From: Alkalibacterium sp. MB6
Lineage (GTDB): Bacteria; Bacillota; Bacilli; Lactobacillales; Carnobacteriaceae_A
DNA length: 64,000 bases
Direction: 5' to 3'
Assembly: GCF_009935905.1 (NCBI RefSeq)
Contig: NZ_PREX01000010.1
Coordinates: forward strand, 1-64,000
Under the pieces are notes generated by a model. The model was given only the letters and a program-made list of their open reading frames with translations. It had not been told where the DNA came from and ran no database searches. Both the position numbers and the translations under genes were made by a program. Numbering within the stretch: the first letter of the stretch is position 1; each line of letters opens with the position of its first letter. Shown here one piece after another: positions 47,153 through 55,869 of the stretch.

Positions 47153-47478
47153 TAAAAAAAGCCCTCTTCGAGTAACTATACTCAAAAAGGGCGAACAGGT
47201 AGTTTCGCGGTACCACCTTTAGTCACTCATTCATCACTGAATGAGTCTCAGACAGTACTTGTATTGCCTCACCTGTCTTATTAAAGACAATAGAGACTAA
47301 CGCATACTGCGGCACTATATCGGGTGCACCCGTAAACGGCTCATGTTTCCACTCACCACTTCCAGCTCAAAGACCATTTTCGAAATCTCTTGCCATACTC
47401 CCTTTCACCATATAGGAGCTCTCTAAGATGACCGCCTGACTTGTACTTATCTTTTCAACGCTTTACTATTTATTTGTT
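47153..47478 (-). promoter_or_regulatory. Met-specific T-box leader of metNIQ
   Basis: The minus strand holds the T-box sequence AAAGGTGGTACCGCG (47208-47222) and a terminator with GCCC/GGGC arms and seven T (47153-47192). A long stem I has an AGAGAGC / GGTG-rich distal loop. The likely specifier is AUG followed by A (47342-47344). Uncharged tRNA-Met would allow read-through into metN. Confidence 0.88.
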
Positions 47479-47522
47479 TATCTAGTTACCCGAAGCTTTG
47501 TTCCAATTGACTGTAAGTCAAT
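47479..47522 (-). promoter_or_regulatory. promoter and palindrome upstream of the Met T-box
   Basis: On the minus strand TTGGAA (47501-47506) lies 16 bp before TAGATA (47479-47484). Immediately upstream, touching the -35, is a perfect 17-bp palindrome ATTGACTGTAAGTCAAT (47506-47522), which looks like a protein operator. Confidence 0.5.
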
Positions 47523-47579
47523 CAGAACGTGTAATAGCTTGTCAACATTTTTTTCATTTCTTTGAGATTAGAAAGGTAA

Positions 47580-48221
47580 TTAACTTAAGGGAACGACTTG
47601 GGTGCCGTGAAATTGATTTGTTTTTAAGCGTTTCTGAAGTTCCGGAATGATTTCGTGCGTGACACCGCCGCCAGGTAAAATCTCGATGCGGTCGTTTGCC
47701 CACTGAATGCGCTCCAACAGCTGCTTTTCATTTTCCAAGGCTGACCCTGTCTTCGCACCTCTTGTTAATAGACGAGTGACTCCTTTTTCAATTAACCACT
47801 CTATTGATTCACGCTGCTTACTTGGTTCAATGTGGTCAAAAGCCATATGACAAACAGTCTGACGATGACTCATTTGAGCAATCGCAATGAGCTCTTCCAT
47901 AATGGGTTTATCTAATTCCTCATCCTTTGTTAAACAGCCAAAAACGAGCCCATCAACACCCGCTTCGACAGCATCTTTTGCATCCAGACGTAACTGCTCT
48001 TTTTCTTCATCCGTATAGACAAAATCCCCGCCCCGAGGACGAATCATACACATGACTTCCACACCTCTTTGACTAGCGTAAGCCACTGTTTCTTTTTGGA
48101 CGGCCACAGAAGGTGTTGTCCCACCTAAATCAAGCCGATCACATAACTCAATCCGGCTAATGCCACATTCAATTGCTTCTGGAATACGATCGAAGTTTTC
48201 TGCACAAAATTCTTTTATCAT
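47580..48221 (-). CDS. cutC: CutC-family protein
   Basis: This 213-residue TIM-barrel protein is of the CutC family, named for copper homeostasis. It begins IKEFCAENFDRIPEAIECG, with RIELCDRLDLGGTTPS, and has MIRPRGGDFVYTDEE and GCLTKDEELD in the middle. A metal or sugar-related role is not settled. It follows the amino acid permease gene by five bases on the same strand. AAAGAGG precedes the ATG. Confidence 0.92.
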   Translation of the reverse strand: MIKEFCAENFDRIPEAIECGISRIELCDRLDLGGTTPSVAVQKETVAYASQRGVEVMCMIRPRGGDFVYTDEEKEQLRLDAKDAVEAGVDGLVFGCLTKDEELDKPIMEELIAIAQMSHRQTVCHMAFDHIEPSKQRESIEWLIEKGVTRLLTRGAKTGSALENEKQLLERIQWANDRIEILPGGGVTHEIIPELQKRLKTNQFHGTQVVPLS

Positions 48222-48226
48222 GTGAT

Positions 48227-49585
48227 TTACCTCTTTTCTGTTAACGTGTGTTTACTACTCACAACATACCAGTATCCCATGCCACACACAACTGCTGAGA
48301 ATAACAAGAAGATAGGGCTATACAAAGGATTAGCGAACAAACCGCCCAGTAAAATAATCAAAGAACCCACTATGCCTAATACAGGAGCTACTCGTCCAAG
48401 GAAGACATTTTTGATAACTCCTTGTTTAGCCAATTGAATCACTTTTAAATATAAAATAATATAAGCGACGTAACTGAATACAATCGCAATTTCACTGACA
48501 TCGCCACCTCGCAGCACATCAAATCGCTGTGTCAAATAATGCATCCCCATCCAAAAGACAGTGATGAGATAAGACGCCACTGCTGAAGTTGGAGACAGTT
48601 CCCTTTTATGGTCAATCTTTGTTAACACGCCACTAAAAGGGATCATACCCTTGGAAGCTAATGTGAAAGGCAATCGGATGTAACCTAAGCTAATCCCATT
48701 CACCACACCTAAAATAGCGATGAGTACAAAGGTTAATAAAATCCGTTCTCCGCTAGCACCAAAGAGAGAGTACCCTACTTGGTTAATCGCTTGGTCGCCA
48801 GCTGATAACACATATTCTGGTCCGACAATGGCGATCATGCCGACGAAAAAGGCTAGGTAAACAGCGAGAACAATGAGTGGTCCCACTGTTAATGCAATCG
48901 GCATGTTCTTTTTATGATTCCGAACTTCTTGTGTAATGGTCGTGGACACAATCCATCCATCAAAAGAGAAAGCGATGGGTGCCAAAGCAGCTAGCCAACC
49001 CCATCCTACCTGACTCGTTTCAACCAATTCCACTCCTTGCGGCAAATCAGGTGCTCCTCGAGTCCAAAACAACCCTAATAAAGGAATCCCAATCAAAGGA
49101 ATTAATTTCACAATGGTCGATACGTTTTGAAAGCGTCCACCGCTTTTATAAGAAAAATAGTTCATTGCGAAAAATAAAGTCATGTAAAAAAAGCCAAGTA
49201 GTGTTTGTAATTCGAGTGAGGCTGGTAGTCCGAAAAGGGATAGGGTATAAATACCTGACACCCAACTGACGACAGCCGTTATTGTTGGAAAGTAAACAAA
49301 TAACTGGAACCAACCAAAGGCACTCGCTGCTCTTGAAGAAACAAATTCTTCATAATAAGACACGACTCCTCCCCGATTAGTTGTGCGACTTGCTAACTGC
49401 GACAAGGTAATCGCTCCAAAAATAACACATAAGGCACCAATGACAAAAACCATGATGCCGAGCCATACATTGCCGCCTGTTTCTGCTAATATATCATCTG
49501 CTTTGAAAAATATTCCCGAACCGATACAAATACCAACAATCATCGAGATGGCTGTCCCTAGTCCGTAATGCTCTCTTTCTTTCAT
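48227..49585 (-). CDS. APC-superfamily amino acid permease
   Basis: The 452-residue permease has about twelve membrane helices, beginning with the APC signature GLGTAISMIVGICIGSGIFF. It is closest in pattern to the LAT/YfnA-type amino acid:polyamine:organocation carriers. The substrate cannot be read from sequence. ATG at 49585 lies seven bases after AGAGGT. It probably forms an operon with cutC. Confidence 0.88.
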   Translation of the reverse strand: MKEREHYGLGTAISMIVGICIGSGIFFKADDILAETGGNVWLGIMVFVIGALCVIFGAITLSQLASRTTNRGGVVSYYEEFVSSRAASAFGWFQLFVYFPTITAVVSWVSGIYTLSLFGLPASLELQTLLGFFYMTLFFAMNYFSYKSGGRFQNVSTIVKLIPLIGIPLLGLFWTRGAPDLPQGVELVETSQVGWGWLAALAPIAFSFDGWIVSTTITQEVRNHKKNMPIALTVGPLIVLAVYLAFFVGMIAIVGPEYVLSAGDQAINQVGYSLFGASGERILLTFVLIAILGVVNGISLGYIRLPFTLASKGMIPFSGVLTKIDHKRELSPTSAVASYLITVFWMGMHYLTQRFDVLRGGDVSEIAIVFSYVAYIILYLKVIQLAKQGVIKNVFLGRVAPVLGIVGSLIILLGGLFANPLYSPIFLLFSAVVCGMGYWYVVSSKHTLTEKR

Positions 49586-49766
49586 CTTCACTACCTCTTC
49601 AATCCATCATTTTTGTAAAAAGTCTTTCACAACTATAACAAATTCCTTCTTATAAGAGAAGGACCTTGCTTACTTTTGTTCTTAATCGATTCCCTTTTAA
49701 CTTTTAACATCACGTTTCATTCCTGTGCTATAATAATAAGGATCCCTTTGAGAAAGTAGGTTTAAC

Positions 49767-50420
49767 ATGAACACACAGCATACGGAAACGAACTTATCGA
49801 GCGACTCTATTTATTACAGACCTCTAGAAAAAAGTGATTACAAATCCGTAGCTGATTTACTGACGACAGTTTGGGGCTTTGATCAAGTCGCATCAAAATG
49901 GAATGCCCGACAGATGGCCTACGTTTTCTTACATGATTTGCTACACGTTGCTACCTTCTCTTCAGTAGCCGTTCAAAACGACACGATAGTGGGTATTGTT
50001 CTGGGCCGATCTAAGGCGGACAGTCAGCCACCAAAACTCTTCAATCTCAAGAAGCAATTTCACCATTTTTTACTGCTCTTTAATCAAGAAGGAAAAGAAG
50101 CGGCGCTGTCCTTTAAACGACAAAAACAAGTCAATGAAGGCTTATATAGTCAAACGAAGCGAGCATTTGAAGGAAAACTTCAGCTGTTGGCTGTCAATCC
50201 ATCCGCAAGAAAATCAGGAATCGGCACTCACTTATATCATTCGTTCATTGATTACATGAATGAAAAACAAGCAGCTAACTTTTATTTATTTGCAGATAAC
50301 CGCTTATCTTATGAGTTTTTTGAAAAAAAACAGTTGAAAAGAGAAGCCATCATTACCCGCAAGATGCCCTTTTTCAATCAAACCCTCACCTTTTATTTGT
50401 ATTCTAAAGATTTACTTTAA
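49767..50420 (+). CDS. GNAT-family N-acetyltransferase
   Basis: The 217-residue protein has the acetyl-CoA binding loop LLAVNPSARKSGIGTHLY and a C-terminal YEFFEKKQL pattern. A longer insert (about 80-130, KLFNLKKQFHHFLLLF) resembles GNATs with an extra helical cap. The substrate is unknown. An AGTAGG site precedes the ATG. Confidence 0.82.
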   Translation: MNTQHTETNLSSDSIYYRPLEKSDYKSVADLLTTVWGFDQVASKWNARQMAYVFLHDLLHVATFSSVAVQNDTIVGIVLGRSKADSQPPKLFNLKKQFHHFLLLFNQEGKEAALSFKRQKQVNEGLYSQTKRAFEGKLQLLAVNPSARKSGIGTHLYHSFIDYMNEKQAANFYLFADNRLSYEFFEKKQLKREAIITRKMPFFNQTLTFYLYSKDLL

Positions 50421-50431
50421 CCTTAAAAGAT

Positions 50432-50476
50432 GAAAACACGACCAGTCACTTTATCATGACTGATCGTGTTTTTTGT
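50432..50476. terminator. bidirectional terminator
   Basis: AAAACACGA-AGTCA pairs with TGACT-TCGTGTTTTTT between the convergent GNAT and GltS-like genes. Confidence 0.85.
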
Positions 50477-51936
50477 TAATTGTCTCTTTTTCTAGCTTGG
50501 AACAATTTGGTGCTCTCACGTTGACCAGACCTTTTTGGACTGAAATAATAAAGTCCAAATGCAACGAAGATTAGAGTAAGCGTTCCTGTTATGGCGAGGA
50601 ATACCCAAGGGCCGAATTGGTAAATAAGTGGTAAAGAAGCTGACGTGACCAGTCCTCCACCTAGTACAGGTTCAAACAAAATTTGCTTGTACCCAAAACC
50701 TTCTAAAGCCGGTGACTGTTGATCCGGGTCTGCCACTTTCATTAATAAAAGACCAGTAGCGGCCATCCCCATGTATTGACCATAGTCCCCGACTCCCCTT
50801 TCTAACCAATGGTCCGGCAACATTCTTGGACCTAGATACAGGAATGCAAAGGTTGTCCACGCTGTCCCAGCAATGGCTAATAAAACAAATGGTATCAGAT
50901 TATCTCCAATGACATCCAATGATAATGTAGCCAGTGCAGAAACGAGAAGAACGTCCAAAGCAAAACCGGAAATTTTATTGACTAAGTTAGGATCGATATA
51001 ATTATCAATATCTAATAACTCAAACACTTTCTGAATGACCATTCCACCAATCATAGCTAAGGGGAATAAAGGAACAAATGAGAGAACATAAACATCAGTT
51101 GGAGGACCCCAAGTGGCTGCTTCCAGCCAAACAAGAGCCTGTTGAATGATGTAACCAATCAATATGGCGCCACCAACCAGTGACAGATGAAAAGCAAGAG
51201 GTTCAATCGCTTTTGGCTCTTTTATTTCCTGCTCCATTTCGTAACCGTAAGTGTCAGCGATTGTATCCCGCTCCTCGTCAGTAAGAGCCTTTTCACCTTC
51301 TACGTACTTGGCTTCACCCTTACGATGGAAAATATTAATGATGGCAATCCCTGTTATCACTCCCACCAATATACCTACCGTTGCTAACCCAAGCGCCAAA
51401 TCCGCCCCTTCTGCAAATCCTAATTCATTAAAGGTCGAGGCTAATCCAGCCGCCGTTCCGTGGCCCCCAACGAAAGCAACTTCAATCAATGCTCCCGCCA
51501 TCGGGTTTGTTCCGAAAAGTGGCGATAATACTAAGAGAGTTAACAGCAAACCTATCGCATATTGGCCAAAGGAGACCGCATAGCCCATAATGATTTGTGG
51601 GCCCGAGTTATTCCAGATACGCTTCATTGTTGGCACTTTTTGCCCTAGAAATAAAGCCGCGAATACAATGTTAATAAACATCCCTGGTAATGGCGACCAA
51701 GTATCCAATATAAATTCTGGAATTAAGCCATTATAAAAAAAGGATGACTCATTAAGAAACATGGACGTTAACCGACCAAGAACTTGAGGTCCTACTAATA
51801 AAGCTAAAAAGCCTGCAATAATAGAACTAGGTAAAAAGAGTCTCTTTAACCATTTTGTTTTAAAACGGGTTATTTTCCCTAAAATTAAAAAGACACCTAA
51901 AATAATAAAACTAAAACCTACCATATTTGGTGACAT
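50476..51936 (-). CDS. sodium/glutamate symporter family (GltS-like)
   Basis: The 486-residue carrier has about ten to twelve membrane helices and the two re-entrant-type Gly-rich motifs of the ESS family, including VAFVGGHGTAAGLAS and a second GDYGQYMGMAATGLL. Na+-coupled glutamate uptake is the family function; the specificity is inferred. AAGGGAG precedes the ATG. Confidence 0.85.
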   Translation of the reverse strand: MSPNMVGFSFIILGVFLILGKITRFKTKWLKRLFLPSSIIAGFLALLVGPQVLGRLTSMFLNESSFFYNGLIPEFILDTWSPLPGMFINIVFAALFLGQKVPTMKRIWNNSGPQIIMGYAVSFGQYAIGLLLTLLVLSPLFGTNPMAGALIEVAFVGGHGTAAGLASTFNELGFAEGADLALGLATVGILVGVITGIAIINIFHRKGEAKYVEGEKALTDEERDTIADTYGYEMEQEIKEPKAIEPLAFHLSLVGGAILIGYIIQQALVWLEAATWGPPTDVYVLSFVPLFPLAMIGGMVIQKVFELLDIDNYIDPNLVNKISGFALDVLLVSALATLSLDVIGDNLIPFVLLAIAGTAWTTFAFLYLGPRMLPDHWLERGVGDYGQYMGMAATGLLLMKVADPDQQSPALEGFGYKQILFEPVLGGGLVTSASLPLIYQFGPWVFLAITGTLTLIFVAFGLYYFSPKRSGQRESTKLFQARKRDN

Positions 51937-52032
51937 TATAATAGCTCCCTTCAGTATAAATTATGTTTTCAAAAAAAAACATCATTACATAATTATAAAG
52001 TAAGGCGAATCATTAGACAAATTAATTACTTT

Positions 52033-52074
52033 AAATGAAAAACCCGCACAGAATGCATGCGGATTTTTTCATTT
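52033..52074 (-). terminator. terminator of the 254-residue membrane protein gene
   Basis: AAATGAAAAAATCCGCA and TGCGGGTTTTTCATTT pair on the minus strand around a short loop. Confidence 0.85.
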
Positions 52075-52100
52075 AAAAGGTATCATTTACTAACACTTTT

Positions 52101-52865
52101 TCATTCTCCAGAAGACAAGTTATTACTCTCTATACCATCCGGATTCGTCCGAATATGTGGTCTGACGTATGATGCGGATCCATCACTATTTTCTCTATAA
52201 TGGCCCCTCACAGAATGGATTCCGGGTTGATATTGATCTGATTGCTGGTATTGAGCCTGTTGGTAATGATAGTACTGCACCGAATTATAGTCATTTATCA
52301 TACCTTCAATCTGTCTGATGACAAAAGGTAAAACCAGCATGATTAAGAACAGCGGTACGGCAGCCATAATGCTCACTGCTTCTTGCGTTGAATACTCGTG
52401 TCGGTATAAGTAATAGAGAATAATATGGAATAATCCTGCAGAAAAGAGGACACGACCAAGTAGCAGGAACAGATCATAGCCGCCGTAATAGTAATAAAAT
52501 AAATCGTACGTTTGAAAGGATGAATAGATTAGATAAACTATAGAGCTTAACCCTAAAAGCATCGGTCTAAAATGTTTAATTATGTAAGAAATTTTCATGA
52601 AAAAGAAAACAATTGCGAGCAAGCCCGCTAACGGAGGGAAAATAAGTGTTACCAAGGAAACAAAAGCCGCCATGACTAACATTCCTGGCATCCGTTTGAT
52701 AGCAATATAAATGGTCATAACTGCCAAGGTAATGACTACGACTGATAAAGGTAAGACTGAAAGAATACCAAAAATCACAAGTGCAGTGACATGAGCTTTT
52801 GACCGGACTTGATTTGCTTCCCAAGTCCTTTCCAAATCAAATACATCATTAGAATAATAATCCAC
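52101..52865 (-). CDS. multi-spanning membrane protein of unknown function
   Basis: This 254-residue protein has about six membrane helices (about 25-195), aromatic-rich central loops (SSFQTYDLFYYYYGGYD) and a soluble Gln/Tyr-rich tail (QYYHYQQAQYQQSDQYQPG). I do not recognise a family. The start is GTG at 52865, seven bases after GGGAGG; a TTG five codons upstream lies over the site. Confidence 0.6.
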   Translation of the reverse strand: MDYYSNDVFDLERTWEANQVRSKAHVTALVIFGILSVLPLSVVVITLAVMTIYIAIKRMPGMLVMAAFVSLVTLIFPPLAGLLAIVFFFMKISYIIKHFRPMLLGLSSIVYLIYSSFQTYDLFYYYYGGYDLFLLLGRVLFSAGLFHIILYYLYRHEYSTQEAVSIMAAVPLFLIMLVLPFVIRQIEGMINDYNSVQYYHYQQAQYQQSDQYQPGIHSVRGHYRENSDGSASYVRPHIRTNPDGIESNNLSSGE

Positions 52866-52931
52866 AGTTTTTCCTCCCAATATATATAACTTCTATACCC
52901 TCATAATATCATATATTTTGTCCTTCTATAA

Positions 52932-52966
52932 CAAAAAAATCACTTCTTTTAACGAAGTGATTTTTC
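52932..52966 (-). terminator. terminator of the metallophosphoesterase gene
   Basis: AAAAATCACTTC pairs with GAAGTGATTTTTTT around a seven-base loop. Confidence 0.9.
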
Positions 52967-52985
52967 CCATATTATCTCTAAACTT

Positions 52986-53975
52986 TTACATGTCTTCTTC
53001 CCTGAACGCGGCTCGTTCCTCACGCCCTTTTTTAGTACGCTGGATTTTGAGTTTTGCCAAGTACTCGACGACTTCTTTTGGCTTGCGGATGTCGAATGAC
53101 TCAATCGGCTCAGGTCCTCTCATCGTTTCCCTCTTGATTTGAAGAAACCCGTCATCGTTAACCACTTCTTTCCAACGAACCAGTCGAATCATACCTTCAG
53201 TCAGTTCCAAAGCTGTGATACTAGCTGGGTAAATCCCACAACCTGTATTGAAGTATGGCATGTCATTATCTTTGGGAAACTTAAAGCGGTGAGTGTGCCC
53301 GCAAATCAAAGTTCGTCTATGTTGTTCAATCCATTTACTGTAGTTACGTTCAATTTTATGTCTTTTTGATTCGTTTTTAACTGGACTTGAGGGGTTTCTA
53401 ATACCGAATCGGTGTAGGAAACGCCAGAAAAACTTAACGGATAACATCGTAAAAAACCAAAATTGATCGTTTGGTGCATCTCCTTGGTGCCCATGAAGAA
53501 CAAATAATTCCTGGCTAGTCGACCGATGCTTTAACACAACGGCTTCTTCAGGCTTTAAACCTCTCATAAAATCATTGTACTCTTCTTCATAAGTATCGTA
53601 GGTAACATCAAAGTGCTTTCGTACATAACTAGGGTTATCAAGGTAGATATCATGATTCCCGAATATTTTAATGTAGCGCTTGTCGTCAAAAAACTTTTTT
53701 ATTACCTCATAGATAGCGATATGGGCGTGTTTGATCGTTCGAATATCAGAATACTCCAACAACTCCTCGCCGTCACCCACTTCAACAAAGGTATAATTAT
53801 TTTCGTAATATTCATTTAGAGCATGGAGAAACATGTTACGACTTTTCAAAAATTCATCTGAGATACTTCCATCACCACGGTGGGCATCACTCATAAATAC
53901 AAAACGGGAGTAATCATCAAAATAAACCTTCCTGGCCTTGTCATAAGTTTCGGTCAGCCGTTTATTGGTAAACAT
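52986..53975 (-). CDS. calcineurin-like metallophosphoesterase
   Basis: The 329-residue protein has all metal-binding motifs: SDAHRGD, VGDGEE, FGNHD, LHGHQGD and CGHTHRF. It is larger than YfcE-type enzymes and contains an insert with a possible membrane-facing helix (about 180-200, FFTMLSVKFFWRFLHRF). UDP-diacylglucosamine hydrolase-like enzymes share this layout, but that lipid is absent from Gram-positives. The substrate is unknown. AGGAGG lies eight to ten bases before the ATG. Confidence 0.82.
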   Translation of the reverse strand: MFTNKRLTETYDKARKVYFDDYSRFVFMSDAHRGDGSISDEFLKSRNMFLHALNEYYENNYTFVEVGDGEELLEYSDIRTIKHAHIAIYEVIKKFFDDKRYIKIFGNHDIYLDNPSYVRKHFDVTYDTYEEEYNDFMRGLKPEEAVVLKHRSTSQELFVLHGHQGDAPNDQFWFFTMLSVKFFWRFLHRFGIRNPSSPVKNESKRHKIERNYSKWIEQHRRTLICGHTHRFKFPKDNDMPYFNTGCGIYPASITALELTEGMIRLVRWKEVVNDDGFLQIKRETMRGPEPIESFDIRKPKEVVEYLAKLKIQRTKKGREERAAFREEDM

Positions 53976-54064
53976 TCTTTTAACCTCCTGATTAAAACGG
54001 TTTCTAGTATAAGTATACGTTATCCATGCTTTTAAATAAAATATTAGGTCAGCTCTGTAAAAAT

Positions 54065-54110
54065 AAAACGCCCGAACAGCCAGAATAAATCTGGATGGTC
54101 GGGCGTTTTA
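54065..54110 (-). terminator. terminator of the nitroreductase gene
   Basis: AAAACGCCCGA pairs with TCGGGCGTTTT around an inner CCAGA/TCTGG stem. Confidence 0.88.
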
Positions 54111-54119
54111 ATAGGTTAC

Positions 54120-54713
54120 TTAGTTGAACACCATGAAACGTTTCTCATCTTCCATGTATTCTTTTGGTGCTGGTTCAGCTTCTTTGGAACCGAAGACAAG
54201 TTGAGCACGCAATTTCCAGTTACTTGGAATTGACCATTCTTCAGATACACGCTCGTCAATGACTGGGTTGTAATGCTGCAAGTTAGCTCCAATGCCTTTT
54301 TCTGCGAACGCATTCCATACGTTAGCTTGTGTTAAGCCAGAAGCTTGATCTGACCAAATAGGGAAGTTATCTGCATACAAAGCAAACTGTTGTTGTAATG
54401 AAGAAACGACGTCCGCATCTTCAAAGAACAAGACGGTTCCTTTTGCTGCCGCGAAGCCTTGCAGTTTCTCTTGAGTTGCTGGGAATTGTTCTGCTGGAGT
54501 TAGTGGCTCCAAAACGTCTTCAGTCATCTCCCATAATTTTTTATGTGAGTCGTTAAATAGAATGACCACTCTTTGAGTTTGTGAGTTAAAAGACGTGGGA
54601 CTTTCTTTAACCACTTCTTTAACTAACGATTCAATCTCTTCCTCCGAAAGATCGACGTCTGTTCCTAATGCGTAAATAGAACGACGCTTTTTCAATAAAT
54701 CAACAAATGACAT
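54120..54713 (-). CDS. nitroreductase-family FMN oxidoreductase
   Basis: The 197-residue protein has the FMN-binding N-terminal pattern MSFVDLLKKRRSIYALG, SPTSFNSQTQRVVIL for the ribityl contact, and ENIGANLQHY-like EKGIGANLQHYNPVID. It is of the fatty-acid-repression/HBN class of NAD(P)H nitroreductases, which reduce nitroaromatics or quinones. ATG at 54713 has AAAAGGAG nine bases upstream and is preferred to an ATG eight codons further up. Confidence 0.88.
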   Translation of the reverse strand: MSFVDLLKKRRSIYALGTDVDLSEEEIESLVKEVVKESPTSFNSQTQRVVILFNDSHKKLWEMTEDVLEPLTPAEQFPATQEKLQGFAAAKGTVLFFEDADVVSSLQQQFALYADNFPIWSDQASGLTQANVWNAFAEKGIGANLQHYNPVIDERVSEEWSIPSNWKLRAQLVFGSKEAEPAPKEYMEDEKRFMVFN

Positions 54714-54933
54714 GTTACATTCTCCTTTTCCATACAAAAAATCGTCACGATTGCTATTATATCACTTATATTAAATAAGTAAATAGACTAAATAGACCTT
54801 GCAATTTCTCGTAGGATGTCAAAAGTGTGACGGTTTCGTCATGTCATATGGTGGGAGTGACAAAATACACTGGTTGCAACACGTTTTTTAGTATTGACGA
54901 GCAGATTTTCGTTTTAGCCTCAAGCGACATACA
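54714..54933. other. intergenic stretch upstream of the 51-bp repeats
   Basis: This gap carries the nitroreductase promoter region. Nothing else is supported. Together with the repeats it makes about 380 bp without a gene. Confidence 0.35.
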
Positions 54934-55086
54934 TTTGGATACAACTTGCTGGCTGATTACAATTTTAACTTGCATCGAAAACGGTTTGGATACCACTTAC
55001 TGATTGATTCTAAATTTAACTTGTATCAAAAACGATTTGGATACCACTTACTGATTGATTCTAATTTTAACTTGTATCGAAAGCGC
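54934..55086. repeat. three tandem 51-bp units between nitroreductase and pgeF genes
   Basis: TTTGGATAC begins at 54934, 54985 and 55036, a period of exactly 51 bp. Units 2 and 3 are nearly identical; unit 1 is degenerate. Across each junction GTATC and GATAC form an inverted repeat with a loop of about 12 bases. All frames have stops, so the repeat is not coding. The last unit ends ten bases from the pgeF stop. Confidence 0.9.
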
Positions 55087-55096
55087 CTTTCTAAGG

Positions 55097-55855
55097 TCAT
55101 TCATCGATTAAAGCTTTAAAGGGTTTGACTGCATCTGTCATCATCGTTAGGATGCCGTTCAATCCATAAGTTGGTCCTTCTTGGCGAGCAGAATGCAGAC
55201 GGTCATCAGTATAGGTTGAAACTCGTTCGATTTCGATATGATCCTCTAAAAGCCCGGCTTCAAGCAGAACTGACAAGTTCGCGTCCGTCATGCTCAATAA
55301 GAACTTTTCGCCTTTAGGTTCAAAGAAATAATTTCGATTATCGAATGAAGCAAATGCATCGTAAACGTCTTTTCCAACTTCGTAGTTAGCTTGGTCTATC
55401 GATGGCCCGACGTAAGCAAGAATGTCTTCTTTTTTACAGTGGAACTCTTCTACCATCCTATCGACGGCTCGCTTTCCTATCTTTTCTACTGTTCCACGCC
55501 ATCCCGAATGGACACTGGCTAGAACTTTTTGAACCGGATCAAACAAGACAATGGGCGTGCAATCCGCATACTTTATTAAAAGGGCCACGTTTTTTTTGTC
55601 TGTTATCAGTCCATCTGTATCCTTGAACGTTTTTCCGTATGCAAAGTCTTCCCCATTCTTTCCGTCCACATAAGCAATATGAGCTGTATGACCTTGTTGA
55701 CCTGAGTAGATGGCATCTGGAGACACATTCATTTCATTTAGCAATCGGTTAACATCTTCCGTGACGTTATTTCCAACTGTTTGATAGCGAAAATTATAAT
55801 CTGTACCTGCGACCCGATTGATTAGTCCATGTTTCAACAATAATTCTGAATGCAT
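55097..55855 (-). CDS. pgeF: peptidoglycan editing factor PgeF (laccase-domain)
   Basis: The 252-residue protein is of the YfiH/YlmD/PgeF family, whose E. coli member removes mis-incorporated L-Ser from muropeptides; in Gram-positives a purine-nucleoside role is also reported. Metal-site motifs GQQGHTA, KYADCTPIVLF and SVHSGWRGT are present. It follows the Kv-like gene by 14 bases. Confidence 0.88.
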   Translation of the reverse strand: MHSELLLKHGLINRVAGTDYNFRYQTVGNNVTEDVNRLLNEMNVSPDAIYSGQQGHTAHIAYVDGKNGEDFAYGKTFKDTDGLITDKKNVALLIKYADCTPIVLFDPVQKVLASVHSGWRGTVEKIGKRAVDRMVEEFHCKKEDILAYVGPSIDQANYEVGKDVYDAFASFDNRNYFFEPKGEKFLLSMTDANLSVLLEAGLLEDHIEIERVSTYTDDRLHSARQEGPTYGLNGILTMMTDAVKPFKALIDE

Positions 55856-55869
55856 AATGATTTCCTTTC

